From Megamerina dolium (lineage: Eukaryota; Arthropoda; Insecta; Diptera; Megamerinidae): a stretch of 64,000 nt of DNA. Positions within the stretch are counted from its first letter, which is position 1; each line of letters starts with the position of its first letter. The position numbers and the translations under genes were made by a program. The stretch lies in assembly GCA_963854835.1 (NCBI GenBank), contig OY978528.1, positions 56,750,761-56,814,760 on the forward strand, in the 5' to 3' direction. This document shows, piece after piece, positions 1 to 12,444 of this stretch. Under the pieces are notes generated by a model. It was given only the letters and a program-made list of their open reading frames with translations. It made no database searches and was not told the DNA's origin.

Positions 1-521
1 TGTTTTCAAATTATTTTTGCAATATTTTATATATTGCTATCTGTTGACTACACCCCCTTCCTTAGTTATACTAATGGACATTTCGCGTACATTTCATTCA
101 ACAATGTAGCTGATGTATTGTACTACACATATGCCATTCAATTTTGATTGCAAATTTTTCACAAAATAATGAGGTGTCATTGTCTATTGCAGGCGCACAT
201 ACGAAATACATTTGTGTGTGTGTGTGTATTGCAAATATATGAGAATTATATACCTGTACATAGCGCATGCGCTACGGATATGTTAATATGCTGTTGCTGT
301 TACTGATGATGATGATGCTGATTACGATGACGATAAGCTGTTGATGCTGTCATTGTGATGAAAGCGAATGTTGTTTCGCATTTTTTATTTTTGAATTTTT
401 TATTTCTTAATGAAATACAAATATCATACTTGTGTATGTGTATAATGTTAATGAAATAATGAAATGTTAACATTTCGCAAATTAATAAAAAGGAAGTAAA
501 CCAATTTGGAGCATTCAATTC

Positions 522-565
<44 letters not shown>

Positions 566-3500
566 TGTTTCAATTTTAATTTAGTTTTACTTAGTTTCGG
601 TTTATTGTTGCTGTTTTTTGCGGCATGTTTATGTTTATAGTGTGAAAAAAATTAATTGACATTAGTAGCATTTCGAAGGTGGAGTCATACACATATAACG
701 GATACATTTTGTATATTGCATGACAATAGAAAATTAGGAAAAACGACTGCATAAGTTAATTAAAAGAAGTCTTTAGAGAATGAGCAGAAAAGATATATGT
801 AAGTATTTGCAAAATGACATTAAGTATACCCCATTTAGTTGCAAAATCATAATTTCGTACTATAGGAAATTAAAAATTTTTAATATTGAAAGAGAAGATA
901 AATGTACTGTCATACTGTTCGTGTCAATTTGACATTACTCAAGTCAATCAACAGCAAGTTTTTAACTACCAGCACGTGCGTCAATTTTGCATGTACTTTT
1001 ACTGTCGAATTAATGCACAAGTACGATGGTCGGTTTACATATTTTCAATAGTGAATTTCCTGAGATGATGATTTTTTTCGTTTTTAAATTGCATTGTCAA
1101 GATTATACTGCACTGTACCGTATGGTTTTTTGATTCTTGTATAGAATTTATTAGGTTAGTGTAGAATAATATACATACGGTTATTAAGCTTATTACACCT
1201 AAATATTGTAATTCCACATTTTCAGTCAAATTTGTGGGAAGAAGTTTTTTGCGGAATTTTTTTGGCCCTTTACTTCATTGGCCATATTAGTAATTTTTTT
1301 GTAAAATTCCAAAAATCAGTAAATTTTTTTACTTGAATTTTAAATAATAAGGATCGCGAAGGTGTTGCATGAACTTTTGTTTAGAATAGATTGGTATAGT
1401 AAGAATGATAATAATGCTGAATTTTATTTGTATGAAAAAGACTTTAAGCGTCTCGCAAAAAATTACGGAATGATTTCATCGTGTAAATACCAGATAAAAT
1501 TATACGGTTTAAAATGCAACTCTGTTAAAAATGCTTTTGTTCTGAAATATATTAAATTATATGTCAATAATGCTAATTATTTCAAATTTTCCAAAAAGCT
1601 CCACAATCAACCAATCATTAATTTATATTTTTTCCCTTTTTCCCGATTTTTATAATTACGTAATTACATGAATCGCCCTAGTATATTTATATTACTTTTT
1701 CGATTAGTCATAAATTTTAAGCGCTTAAATACTCGCCAAACCCCACAGTATAACGATGCTAACAATCAGGACTTGCCAACCATATATTGTTTCAGCGAAG
1801 AAAAGAAAGTGAACAAATTACGATGATGATAATGATGATGATGATGAGGACTAGAGAGATGCTGCTATTAAAATAATCATATTATTATAATTGTAAAATA
1901 TACAATGTTCACATGCATTAATTATCACTATATAGCATATAGCCTTCTATAGCAAAGCATCTTCAGTAGATTGACTACTAACTGTTACCTCCTCCTGTGT
2001 AATAATAACAACGTAATATGCCATAAAACTTCTTCTTAAAAGAAATTTACAAAAAAAAAAATTACAAAAATGCATCAAAATCACATAAAACGTACATTAA
2101 CTCTTACTTGGCATGAGCAGTTCCAATGTCAGTAATCGCAGCAACAGTGGTGGCATTTGAATTTACGATTTTGTGCATACGAACACACACATACACATAC
2201 ATTTTCAACAATGTGGGAATGAAAAGTGAAATTTTTTTTTTGTTTGCAAAAATAATGATCGTAATGGACGTTTTGAGAGGCGGCTGACAGCTGTCACAAG
2301 TGAAGGTGCTCCTCAGCATTACACTCAAAATGATTATGATGCCGTCGTTGTTGGTCATGGTTAACCATTATTCTTCTCCTTTCATTGTGTTGCGTTTTTA
2401 ATATGTGACGATAGGTGCGATATGTGTGATATGCCATATCATTGACCAATACATAGTATTGTAATGTCATTGTATACTTATCAGCATCATCAGTGGCATC
2501 AAAGTTAACAATGTCAGATCAGATTGATGCACACATCCATATACCAATGTTTATTCAGACAAATAAAGAAATACAGCTGGCTATGCAGAATGACAGTAAC
2601 GAATGTGCTACATATCAGTTTGCAGACACACATATATGTATATATCCACCTATAAGTACAATGATACGCATAATGCCAGGTCGCTTGTTTGTGCGTAATT
2701 TTTAATTGTCAACATAAATGTGTAAATGAGCTAATGAGATGCTACAACCAATATTATTTCATTATTTAATGATGGCTCATTAAAGGTGACAATGATAATT
2801 CTGTTGATGATTATGATTCTTATGATAATTATGTTAATGGTATTATAGTAAAGAACCGAAAAGTTGCCAGACTCATAACTATCAGCAGGTATTTTAATGA
2901 TAGGACAATGTTTTTCATGAATATTGCAAATGTCAATTAACAATGTTGCAAAACATAAAATTCTTATATTCTTTTATTTTAAATTCTACATGAGTATATA
3001 AATTTAGTGTGAAGGATAAAGTCGTATAGGAAAAAGAGGTTACCAATGATACTAAGTACAATATATTTGTAGAAGAAGCAATGACTCTAAGATAATATTT
3101 GATCTTCTAAATTTTGATAAAAAGTGAAGTGGTCAAAATCGATTTTATACGCATGCGCTCTTGAGCAAATATACTTAGAAGTCATGGAAAATCTATCAGA
3201 AATTTATTGGAAAGATATTGAGAACTTTGCTAGTAGAAAAATGCCAATATCTCTTCCCTTTGCTTTCAAATAATAAAAATAAATAATAAAAAATAAATGT
3301 CCAAGACCTGTGTGATTGTAAAAGGTTTTTTCGTTCACACATTCAGTGTCTCTGTGATCATTTTGTAATATTGAAAAATTTGATTCTTTTCTACAATTCA
3401 CTGATCATGGCTCCCACCACCACAATACTATGTGTATGTAGAATGTACAACTCTATCAGGTTTCATAAATTACAATTAATGTATTTGCAACATTTATTTT

Positions 3501-4660
3501 TTGACATTAAGTGTCAAAAAAAAAACAAATAAAATTATTTCATTACATTTGCAGCACATAGTACATACTCGTATATTCCAACGTACTTGGACAATATAAA
3601 TATAAAAATTAACTTGTTCACAGGCGAGCAATATACAATACACACAAATGAACGGGCAAGCAGACAGACAGATAAATAGAGATGTAAACGTAGAGACAGA
3701 ATAAGAGTGTATATTTCAAAGCTGCCAAAATGCCACATGCCACACCTTCAACTATTGCACTATATACATACGTACGTACGACTATGTATGTACAAGTATA
3801 TATAACTGCAATTGCAACAACAACAACTACAACAATAGCAACATTTTTTTACAACTCTTTCAATCATAATCTTTGTCGTGGTTATTGCTGCTAGTTCTGC
3901 CGCAGATGCTATTCTGCTTCGTATAGCATTCATTGCCTATGGTATTTGAATATTGTGTATGGTTAATGTTTTTGTTGCAGTTGTTGTTGTTATTATTATT
4001 ATCGTTGCACATTGCAATTACTAATTAGTTTATATTATTATGATTATTGCACTGTGGCATTCATACACTTGAAATTGCCCGATCGTTGCAACGTGCAATA
4101 ATTTAACAGTATTTCTGTTGATTTTGGTTGGTGTGATTTTCAAGGTTTTTTTTTGTATGAAAATACAATAAAAAAAATTAACAACGTTTAAAGTATTTTA
4201 TTGGCACATGGAATTGTAATTTGCTGCTTGTCTACGCGATATACTATATATTGTATATGCGAATTATAGTCTATGTGCATGTTCACACGCATACAAACAC
4301 ATGATAAATAATGTAGAGTTTATAGTGGCACGCGAGCGCCATTTAATAATAATAAAAAAAAATCATAATTTCAATTTACAGAAAAAACTTTCGTGAAAAT
4401 TTGAATATTTCACAAACACATTTATGGTTTTATTTACTTTCACGAATACGTCTGACCGTACATTAATTTATTTTATTAAAATTATCGACAATTATATGAG
4501 ATACTATTTATTGCAAATGCAATTTATGAGTGTTCAATTGATTTTTAAAATCATAACTATTAAAGATATAGAAAAAATTTACTAAAAATATACACATATT
4601 TAATGATGTCTAATTTTATTGCTTGAACAATAATTTTTATTTTCTATTCTATGTTATGCT
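1..4660. other. Unassigned A+T-rich non-coding DNA
   Basis: I see no credible exon, RNA gene or transposon here. The short open frames are low-complexity and A+T-biased. The stretch holds simple repeats: (TG)n near 212-227, (AAT)n at 522-562, GAT-rich tracts near 303-320 and 1823-1850, and scattered CAA/TTG triplets. A short perfect inverted repeat lies at 3497-3521 (10-bp arms TTTTTTGACA/TGTCAAAAAA, 5-bp loop). It could be intron or intergenic sequence. Confidence 0.6.
522..562. repeat. (AAT)n microsatellite
   Basis: About 13 uninterrupted AAT triplets are directly visible. No coding context surrounds it. Confidence 0.95.
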
Positions 4661-4664
4661 GGGT

Positions 4665-4750
4665 TGATGCCGTAGCTCAAGTTAGTGCATCGGTCTTCTA
4701 TGTATGAATCATAAGTCGCGAGTTGGAATCTCGTTGGAGACAAATCTAAG
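4665..4750 (+). mobile_element. tRNA-like SINE head, divergent fragment
   Basis: The stretch starts with CCGTAGCTCAAGTTAGTGC, which resembles an RNA polymerase III A box. It continues through a tRNA-anticodon-arm-like segment to GCGAGTTGGAATCTCG, which resembles a B box. The order matches the heads of the SINEs near 15.2, 17.4 and 48.5 kb, but the identity is lower. No SINE body of the kind seen in those copies follows. It is most likely an old SINE head or a tRNA-derived pseudogene. It is not a working tRNA, because the acceptor stem does not pair and the anticodon arm carries extra bases. Confidence 0.45.
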
Positions 4751-5189
4751 AGCGAGGAAAACTTTTTCTTTTGATTTATAGCGAAAAGTCCGCGAAAAAG
4801 TATATACTTTTTCCAAAAAACTGGAAATGAACTGGATGGAAGATGTGATAAAATACACGAATTTATAATAAAATCGATAATTTTAATAAAGTTTAAAACT
4901 ATTTTTAAATTGTTTTAAAGTGTTCAGATTTAGTTTTTGGTGGTGAAGCATTGGATGTTTGCTTAACAGCTGGAAAAAAAAACTACAAGCCTCAGCATAA
5001 GAGTATATAAGTATATTTCGAGGGAACTATTTAGCATCGTCCAAGTAAATTTCACAACTAGCTGCTCAAGGAATTAGTTCAGTGGTAAGAACATACATTA
5101 TTTTTTCATTTAAATAAATTAATGAAATACAAATAGGAGTGTGTTTGAATTTTTAATGTACCCAAGCCTTTCTTTATATTATGTTAAGT
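4751..5189. other. Unassigned stretch before LINE remnants
   Basis: A+T-rich sequence without a recognisable gene. A tRNA A-box-like string (TTAGTTCAGTGGTAAGA) occurs near 5078-5094 but no B box follows. A short TTAGG-like run near 5183-5200 belongs to the 3' tail of the adjoining minus-strand LINE. Confidence 0.5.
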
Positions 5190-5670
5190 TAGGTTAGGTT
5201 AGAACGGCCTAACACATAGGCGCACATAGGCCAAATTTGGGCCCGTTGTGATACTGCCACACGTATTATCCCTTCACCTAGTTACTCGCTGAACCAAACG
5301 GAACGTTGAATGCATTTTAGGAGATTGACAATGTCGATCTGGTATAGTTGGGCGAGGTCACTTAGCTGGTAGTGTCCTAGAAGTTTTTTTTCTATTTTTT
5401 CATAAAGCAGGGCAGGTACATAGTAGATGTGAGATCGTTTCAAGTTCCTCCTCATCTCTGCAGCTTCTGCAGAAGTCATGAGTGAGGTTGCCCAAACCTA
5501 ATCTCACTGTGTGAGGACCTGTGAGACAGTGATTATTGACCACTCCCACATAATTCGAGATGTCTACCCTATTAAGATCGGCAAGCTTGCGTTAACGTTT
5601 CTTGCTGTGTAGGGGCCACACGAATTTCGCCGTCCTACAGATGGGTGTATCCGTCCATCTTTTCTGGAAG
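5190..5670 (-). pseudogene. 3' end of an RNase-H-bearing non-LTR retrotransposon
   Basis: Read on the minus strand, one frame gives a stretch starting KRWTDTPICRTAKFVWP. It continues through SNYVGVV, HCLTGPHTVRLG and FCRSCRDEEELETISHLLC. This is the region after the RNase H domain in I/LOA-type LINE polyproteins, which ends in a CX2C...H...C zinc knuckle. The frame carries a stop after KKR and another soon after CTCPAL. The tail runs into AACCTAACCTAACTTAAC near 5190, a 3'-end style shared with the remnant at 58.8-59.2 kb. Only the last part of the polyprotein remains, so this is a dead 5'-truncated copy. I assign the I/LOA group from the RNase H plus zinc-knuckle architecture; the exact clade is not resolved. 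Confidence 0.7.
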
Positions 5671-5877
5671 ACGTTGGTGGTTTATTTAAATTGTACAATA
5701 CATACTTTACGAATCTGAATTTTATTTTGCCTCATATTTTTGAGCTATAGTATCTTTTAATAATGATTATTTGAGGCCGAATTTGGTTAAAATTCTGGTG
5801 TTTTACGTTCATTTTGTATGGCAGGGCTGCGGGTAGGGGGTATTATTATCTAGGTCTATTGTGCACCTCATCATGGA
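5671..5877 (-). mobile_element. Likely 3' untranslated tail of the neighbouring LINE
   Basis: This sits directly after the stop of the minus-strand LINE frame that ends at 5878. It holds an AATAAA-like string on the minus strand near 5721 and no open frame. I infer that it is the 3' UTR of the upstream RNase-H LINE copy, abutting the second LINE remnant. Confidence 0.4.
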
Positions 5878-6540
5878 CTAGAGTATTTCTTTAAGTCGAG
5901 CATCCATAAGGAAGTTTAGTATAGATCTTACCTTAATGGACTTCAGCAGATGTTCCGATATTATAAATTCCCCGAAGTTGTTCTTGCATAAGTGATGGGC
6001 ACGTTCCCAACACATGTTTGCAGTTTCATTCTCCTCCCTGCAATGCCGGCAGGTTTCATCCGAGAAGTTTCCCAGTTTCGTTATGTGATAAATCAGCCTG
6101 CAGTGTCCTGTCAATAATCCCGTCATGATTTTTATATTATTCTTGTTTAAACTGATACATTCCTCAAGTCGTTTTAGGCTACAGGTCAATAAAAGTGTCT
6201 TGGTTTGGAACAAACCTGGTAGTAAGATTGTCTCAGTATGATTGTCTTTCTGATTCTTCACTCCTTTTAATGAACATGGATAAAGCTTCTTTGCCTAGAC
6301 CACAGAAGAGTTCTGGGCCTTCAAAGGGTGATGCTGCTTCCTTCCTGGCAAGCCTATCTGCCAGCTCATTAACTCCAACTCCAATATGTCCTGAAACCCA
6401 CGGGATCCACTATTTGATATTTTCACCAAGTATATTTAGATTGTCAAGACATTCCCAGACCAGTTTTGATTTCACCTGGTTAGAGTTCAGTGCCTTGATA
6501 GCAGCCTGACTGTCTGTCAGGATTGCAATCTTTCTATTCC
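5878..6540 (-). pseudogene. RNase H and zinc-knuckle end of a LINE polyprotein, broken
   Basis: On the minus strand, from 6540 downwards, the translation contains KIAILTDSQAAIKALNS. Next come WIPWVSGHIGVG and NELADRLARKEAA, which are the TDSQAA and HxGxxxNExADxLAR motifs of an RNase HI domain. A TAG stop interrupts the frame just before WIPW, and a frameshift follows near 6250-6262. The reading then continues in the 127-codon frame 6261-5878. That frame holds LLTGHCRLIYHITKLG and a cysteine/histidine knuckle, CRHCREENET...CWERAHH. RNase H removes RNA from the RNA:DNA hybrid during target-primed reverse transcription. The reverse transcriptase and endonuclease are absent, so the copy is 5'-truncated and inactive. 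It is a different copy from the remnant at 5190-5670, in the same orientation. Confidence 0.8.
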
Positions 6541-9136
6541 GGTATTGGGGGTACGTAAGAATAAATATTGTGGAGGTAAACTAAATAGGGGTTGGAGCCA
6601 CATTTCACTCTCCTACAGATTATTTCTAGGCAGCTTTGGTGCCATTTGTCGATGTTGATGTGATTTTAAATTAATTTTGCATGAGAGCCCCCTTAAGGCA
6701 TGGAAATGAGACGTAAGTATGTTTGGAGAAAATATAATGATGAAAAAATTTTTTAAAGTCGGCCATATATTTTACACTCTGGAAGTGCTGAGAGCCTGTT
6801 TTATAAGAACATCAATAATATTGGGTAGCGTTGGTCATATACTTTATTCCCGAGAAGTACTTTGACAGTGCTGGTAGTTATTTCATAAGTACATCAGGGG
6901 ACCACGGTACGTTCCAAAAAAAAAAAAAACGTTAGAAAAATAAAATTGATTTTGTGGTTGTTCTCTAATAAGGGGTTTTCTACGAGGTAAGTGTATTGCA
7001 GAAAAATGTGTTGAATAGGGCTCGGTCATATATCTAATCACTCTAGAGGCGAATTTTTATTGCTACATATTAAATGGTATGTCTTCATATGCACATTTTG
7101 TAACCAATAAGTCGTTATTTCTAAACTACGAGTAATAACATTTGCCATTGGGTATTTACTGTTGCAATTTGTATGCATGAAAAATGTCATGCTTGAATAA
7201 TAACACACACATATTATACTCATATTTGCATAAGTGGATACACATATGTGGGAGTATATTATTGTGCTTCTATGTTCATGGCATTTGCAATGTCACATGT
7301 GTTATATTTTTTTTTTTTTTGTGGAAACATTCAAGTCAATTCAAGATTATTTTGGTTTTTCATCTTATTCACTTGCTTGCACTGAAAAGTAGCATATGTT
7401 ACGCAAATTATGCACATGCTACCTTTTTTCCTATGTTGTTGATGATATTACATATATGTAGTTAGGTTATATAAAAAGAAACATGTTCTTCTTTTGCAAT
7501 AATTTTATGTATAAATAGATTACGATATGGAATTGTATAGATAAAGCATATTGTTGTAGCATTGTTATAATGATAAGACATATTGTTGAATATGATGAAT
7601 TTAAAAGTTATATTGTTGTGATGGTAACATATATATGCATAAGGAAATTTATTTCAAAAATTTGACATATTCTTATTATCCATTATTGTGATTGCATTTT
7701 TGGATTTTCGGGAAATGTATATGTTGGATGACAAGTGTTGTCTTGTTGTTGGTAGCTGATTTGAATAGTAGTATATTTTTTTTGCAATTCAATTTATGCG
7801 CTTATTATTCCCAAATGTGCACATCGTATTTTGATTATGTGTCTGAAGGTAGGTATGTGTTATATAAGTCGAGTATACACATTATATGACGTTATCCAAT
7901 AACATAAAATTTTTGTTTTTCGTATTTGTCAAATAGTTGGCAGTTTTATAACATTTTCGTTTCCAACTTTTAATGTAACATCTACAAATCAAAAATATTG
8001 CCATCATGTATATATTTGTGTGATAATTTTCACATAGAGGAAGTTGAAAATTTGCATATAAAAATGGAAATTAACAAGATTGTAATTGCGTGTAAGGGGC
8101 CACATATGTACTCGTATGTATAGTAGGTACATACTTGTACATATGTTCATATTGCCAATAGTTTAGTTTGAAATAACTGATTGAATGGTGGGTAACTCCT
8201 TGTCGTTATGACAATTTTAATGTGATCGTGATGCAATTGAATATATGTACATACTATGTTGTGGATATGATGAAGTTTTGCTTCATTTGTACATTTCTAT
8301 AACGAGCTATTGCATCATCACTAAAGTATAATATCATAGTTGTACTCGTATATTAGAAATCCTGCATACGTCTGTGCATATCTGTTACTTACTTGTACAC
8401 TTTCGGGGAAAATATTTTAATTTCTTCTTATGGAAACACGTTCAAAATTATGCACTTTCGCCTAAATTATTGAAAAGGATTATACAACATCAATTGTATA
8501 AAATATTTTTGAAATATTTCTCTAAATAAAGTAGCTGTATATGCAGCTATATATTTTTACTTAATAAAATTTCCAAAAAAAAAAAAAAAGAAAAAAGGAA
8601 GTATAAAAATACCAGCAGCCACAAGATAGTTCATATATATGACCTCAACTATATACATCACGTATATGTAATCAATCGCATGGGAATATAGATACTTTAA
8701 TATACGAAATATTTTCTCTTTCATAAAAAAAGTAATAGGTATGATTATTTTCCTTAAATCGACTTATTAGTATTATTGTTAGTATTGTATGCTCTATCCA
8801 TTATAAAACAATAATACAACAAATTGATTATATTTAATTTTAATAACAATATATAATAAATATAGGTTTATTTAGCACGATGTTTATGTTGTGTGCTATA
8901 TTGTCATATTTGGAAAATGTATTTGGAAGTCTGCGTACGCAAAATTTATTTATATTAATTATATGTATAGAAAATTGAAAATATAATAATTCACACAGTA
9001 ATTTGCAGTAATGTTAATATAGAAATGGTGAGCATTTCATAAATTTCTATCATTCATTGGCATACAATACACGTAATATATGATGGCTATATTGTAGAAC
9101 CACTCTAAATCAAACCAAAATGGAAAAATTGTCATA
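6541..9136. other. Unassigned non-coding DNA with a decayed tandem repeat
   Basis: There is no convincing gene. Between about 6755 and 7045 a phrase like TCGG/TTGGTCATATA followed by a ...CTC-GAAG/GAGG string recurs near 6760, 6830 and 7022. This suggests a decayed tandem repeat of roughly 70 bp or a TE remnant. The rest is A+T-rich with ATGTACATATG-type strings. The small open frames near 7.2 and 7.7 kb look like chance. Confidence 0.5.
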
Positions 9137-9680
9137 CAATGTGCGACAAATATGTATTAAGACAGTCTCTAGAAAACACAATTAAAACACGATATCTGCT
9201 AATTTTTGGGTATATTTATTCGAAATATTCTCTTCCTGATTCAATACACTTGTTACATCGATTTAATAGTGATTCAAACGCGTGTTCCAGCTCATTTTTC
9301 GGAATTGCCTCCAGTGACCTCGTCGAATGGTCTGAATGTCATCAAAAAAGCATCCTTTCAACTTCAATTTCAGTTTTGGAAACAAAAAGAAGTCGCACGG
9401 TGCCAAATCAGGTGAATACGGTGGGTGATTCAACACACAGACCTGATTCCAAGCCAAAAATTGACGAACAATGAGTGCAGTGTGTTAAATTTCATGTTAA
9501 ATTTCAACATAAAACGAACACGTGTTTTGTAAAATGAATGTCAATAAACATTAAATGTCAACCAAATGCCATGAAATTTTGACAGTTAGTAGAGGAAGGT
9601 TAAAGCTTCAAACGCATGTACTCACACATCGATGGCGCGCTTGGTTCGAGCCTTAATACATATGTATTTGTCACATCTTG
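9137..9680 (-). mobile_element. Internally deleted mariner element (DD34D)
   Basis: The element is 544 bp and flanked by TA on both sides (9135-9136 and 9681-9682). Its ends are inverted and match those of the longer mariner at 49346-50596: CAATGTGCGACAAATATG at 9137, and the reverse complement of the other end starts CAAGATGTGACAAATAC. Minus-strand translation gives NQVCVLNHPPYSPDLAPCDF followed by FLFPKLKLKLKGCFFDD, the C-terminal catalytic region of a mariner transposase with the third aspartate intact. On the other side it keeps the 5' untranslated region up to about the ATG. The N-terminal and central coding region, equal to roughly 49545-50245 of the long copy, is missing. It is non-autonomous, but its termini might still be used by a transposase supplied in trans. 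Confidence 0.88.
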
Positions 9681-10563
9681 TATGTTTAAATAAGTTCAAA
9701 GTGTTTTTTCACAGACGGTAAAAAGAAAGAATTTATACAATATTTAAGAAATAAAAAAATACTAAAAAAAAATATAATAGTAAAAATAACACGGTACTAC
9801 AGTTATTTTGTATTTTTATAATGACATAGTAGTAGATCTGGTCAATTACAACACAAAACCACTTTTCAAATTTCCCATTTAGATTCAAAACCTTTATTTA
9901 TAGTTAAAAAATAGGGTTTGCGGTACTTGCTGCATTTAAAAATTGGTAGCTTCGCGCTTTACTAACCGATTTAAGATTTTGAGTTAGTTTTATTAAGAGG
10001 AAGGTTTAGAATTTTTCTACCCCATAGTTACAACTGAGAAAACTCTAAAATTTTGCTTTTTTTACATTTTTGAAGATTACTTATTGCTAATTTTCTTTAA
10101 AAATTACTGTAAAGATGGTTACAGGTATACGATTTCGAACTGATCGTGCGTCATATCTTCTAAATCAGATGAAATTTGTTGGAGTTATATCATTTTTTAT
10201 AAAAATGTAAATTCCATCTTTATTAATTTATTATTATAATGTTACTAAGTGTGATAAAATTTGATTTTTTGTTGTTTAGTAATGTGAATTTATTTTAATG
10301 TCAAATTTTAGAAAGGTTTTAGAAATGTTTACTAGAATTTTTTCGTTATTGTCTCGACCAGCCGTCTACAATGGCTACTATGTCATCTTAAAATTACGTG
10401 TAATTGATAAATAATAAAAAAATAATCCATTATGTTGAGCAGATAATGCTCTCGGTTAATAAAAAAAAACATACATTTTATAGGGGAGCATCAGCACGGA
10501 GAGAAAATAGGTGATAAGCATATTTTTAGAAGAATTAATGGTGATCGATCGTACATTGCTCAT
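9681..10563. other. Unassigned A+T-rich DNA
   Basis: I see no gene, RNA or clear repeat. Some of the sequence just before 10564 may be the eroded 5' part of the mariner remnant that follows, but I could not translate it convincingly. Confidence 0.45.
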
Positions 10564-10751
10564 TCCGATAACCATTTCTTCCGATCAATGACACACGACG
10601 AGTAAAGCGTTTCCGTTCTGACGAAAAAGCTAAAAATTGGTTCGATTCATGGGTTGCGTCAAAACATGTCGACTCCTTCCGACACAGAATCCGTATGCTG
10701 CCAGAAATATGGGAAAAATTTGTAGCTAACGATGGACAATACTTTGAGTAA
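10564..10751 (+). pseudogene. C-terminal fragment of a mariner transposase
   Basis: The translation begins SDNHFFRSMTHDE, shifts frame at about 10603, then reads KRFRSDEKAKNWFDSWV. It continues through SKHVDSFRHRIRMLPE to KFVANDGQYFE and a TAA stop at 10749-10751. This is the conserved tail of mariner (DD34D) transposases after the third catalytic aspartate. The catalytic core and N-terminal helix-turn-helix are absent, so it cannot act. Its wording differs from the mariners at 9.1, 37.2, 39.5 and 49.3 kb, so it is another lineage. I could not identify terminal inverted repeats. Confidence 0.8.
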
Positions 10752-11374
10752 TGTATATATTCATTTGATTACTTAAACAAAGTCTTAAAAACAAACAGAA
10801 AAAATCCCTCTAAACTAATTCAATGTCCGAATATATTGACTTTCTAGAGCCTTAAAGTTTATTTTGTAGGTTAGGCTCCCTGATGATTAAAGATTGGGAG
10901 TGAATATTTTCACAAAAAATGTTGAGTACTAGATTTTTTTTCATACATTTTCCCCTTCACTTTGTGGTGATTCTGTGTATTTTTATGAACGCTTCAATTC
11001 TCATATTGAGATTAGAGACGAATTGCGACCTGAACGAGTCAAATCAACTCCGTATACGAAATTAGCAGTCAAAAATATGCAATAATGCAGTAATGTTTAT
11101 CTAGCCTGCTCTGGAAGACACTTTTTCACTTGTGGCAGTATACTTAAATGTAATCAATAATAAATTGTTTCTGAAATATATTCAATAAAATAATGTCGAA
11201 ATAAAGTTGTATCATTTCAATCAGATTTCATTTTTCATTATGCCAAACGTAAGAAAAATCATGCTACTTTTGTTATTAGTAAATTAAAAATTCATTAAAT
11301 GATTTTCATATTAAAATTAAATTGAAACAATTTATAAAAATTCAAACATACTTAAAGTGTTGAACTTAAACAAG

Positions 11375-11497
<123 letters not shown>

Positions 11498-11635
11498 CAA
11501 AAAAGAAAAAAAGAAACAAATAAAAATTTAAAAATTGTAGGTACTCGCTTAGGTATTGCCCATGTGAAGCATGTTAACTCATTAACAATGTATTTGTTAT
11601 TGTTGAATGCATTTTTTTATTGTTGTTTGAGTTAC

Positions 11636-11669
<34 letters not shown>
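11636..11669. repeat. (TTG)n microsatellite
   Basis: About eleven TGT/TTG triplets are visible in a row. No coding context surrounds them; the frame that spans this tract and the TA tract is artefactual. Confidence 0.95.
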
Positions 11670-12420
11670 ATAGTTTTTAGTTCTTCAAGCATGACAATCA
11701 CATGTTATTCATATACACAATATGCATTGTAGTGTGATTTATGTATTTTGTAATTTTTGTTGTACACGTCTACATGTAGTGTATTACAGCAATGCATATT
11801 GTATAAATACTCATGTATGTATGTATTTAGTACAAAAGGAAATGTCATTTGCAAAACAACACCAACAACAACAATAATAACTACAAGCACATGTGAATAG
11901 CACAATATGCGAATGAAGAGCACTAAATGTAATGAAATCGAAAAAAAAGCATTTATTATAATCTTGAAGGATTAAGTGGCGTATGATTAATATTATTTAT
12001 GAAAACGTTTTTTCTCGTTGATGTTACTTATACTCGTATTATGCAATGCATATTTTAATAGCATATTTTAAAATAATTCGTGCTATACATCTTGCTGTCA
12101 TTAGTATTTCGTTTTATATTGAAAGAAAAAACAAAAACATTTTTATTTGCCAATCTCCAATAGGGAAAAGCTAAAATAATATGTAAGGAAATATATATTA
12201 TCTACTAAAAATTTCAAAAATATTATACGAATATTACTAAATATGTATGTATACGATGCGGTTTTTAAAAAATTATGTTTGTACTTGCTCACTAACTCTC
12301 TTAACAACTCATTCACATATTCATACTTCGTTGCAAAATATAGTAGAAGCAATGTAGTCAATCTATTAACTCAATTCGCATCAATTAATAAGGTATAATT
12401 ATATAAATAATGACAATGAA

Positions 12421-12444
12421 TGATGATGATGATGATGATGATGA
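12421..12444. repeat. (GAT)n microsatellite
   Basis: Eight consecutive TGA/GAT triplets, followed by an interrupted ATAATGA. Confidence 0.9.

Noticed and set aside
1362..1655. 97-codon frame, lysine/asparagine/tyrosine-rich
   Set aside because: Composition is what random A+T-rich DNA gives; no domain and no neighbours.
3497..3521. Perfect hairpin TTTTTTGACA/TGTCAAAAAA
   Set aside because: Short A/T-dominated arms are expected by chance in this composition; a terminator reading does not apply in a eukaryote.
5070..5100. tRNA A-box-like string GTTCAGTGGTAAGA
   Set aside because: No B box or cloverleaf follows; it may be a scrap of a SINE head.
5183..5203. TTAGG-like repeats suggesting telomeric DNA
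   Set aside because: Only about three imperfect units at the end of a LINE remnant. The similar AACCTAACC end of the LINE at 59.18 kb shows it is an element terminus, and flies lack TTAGG telomeres.
6195..6509. 104-codon plus-strand frame
   Set aside because: It lies antisense to the RNase H domain of the minus-strand LINE, which has clear motifs.
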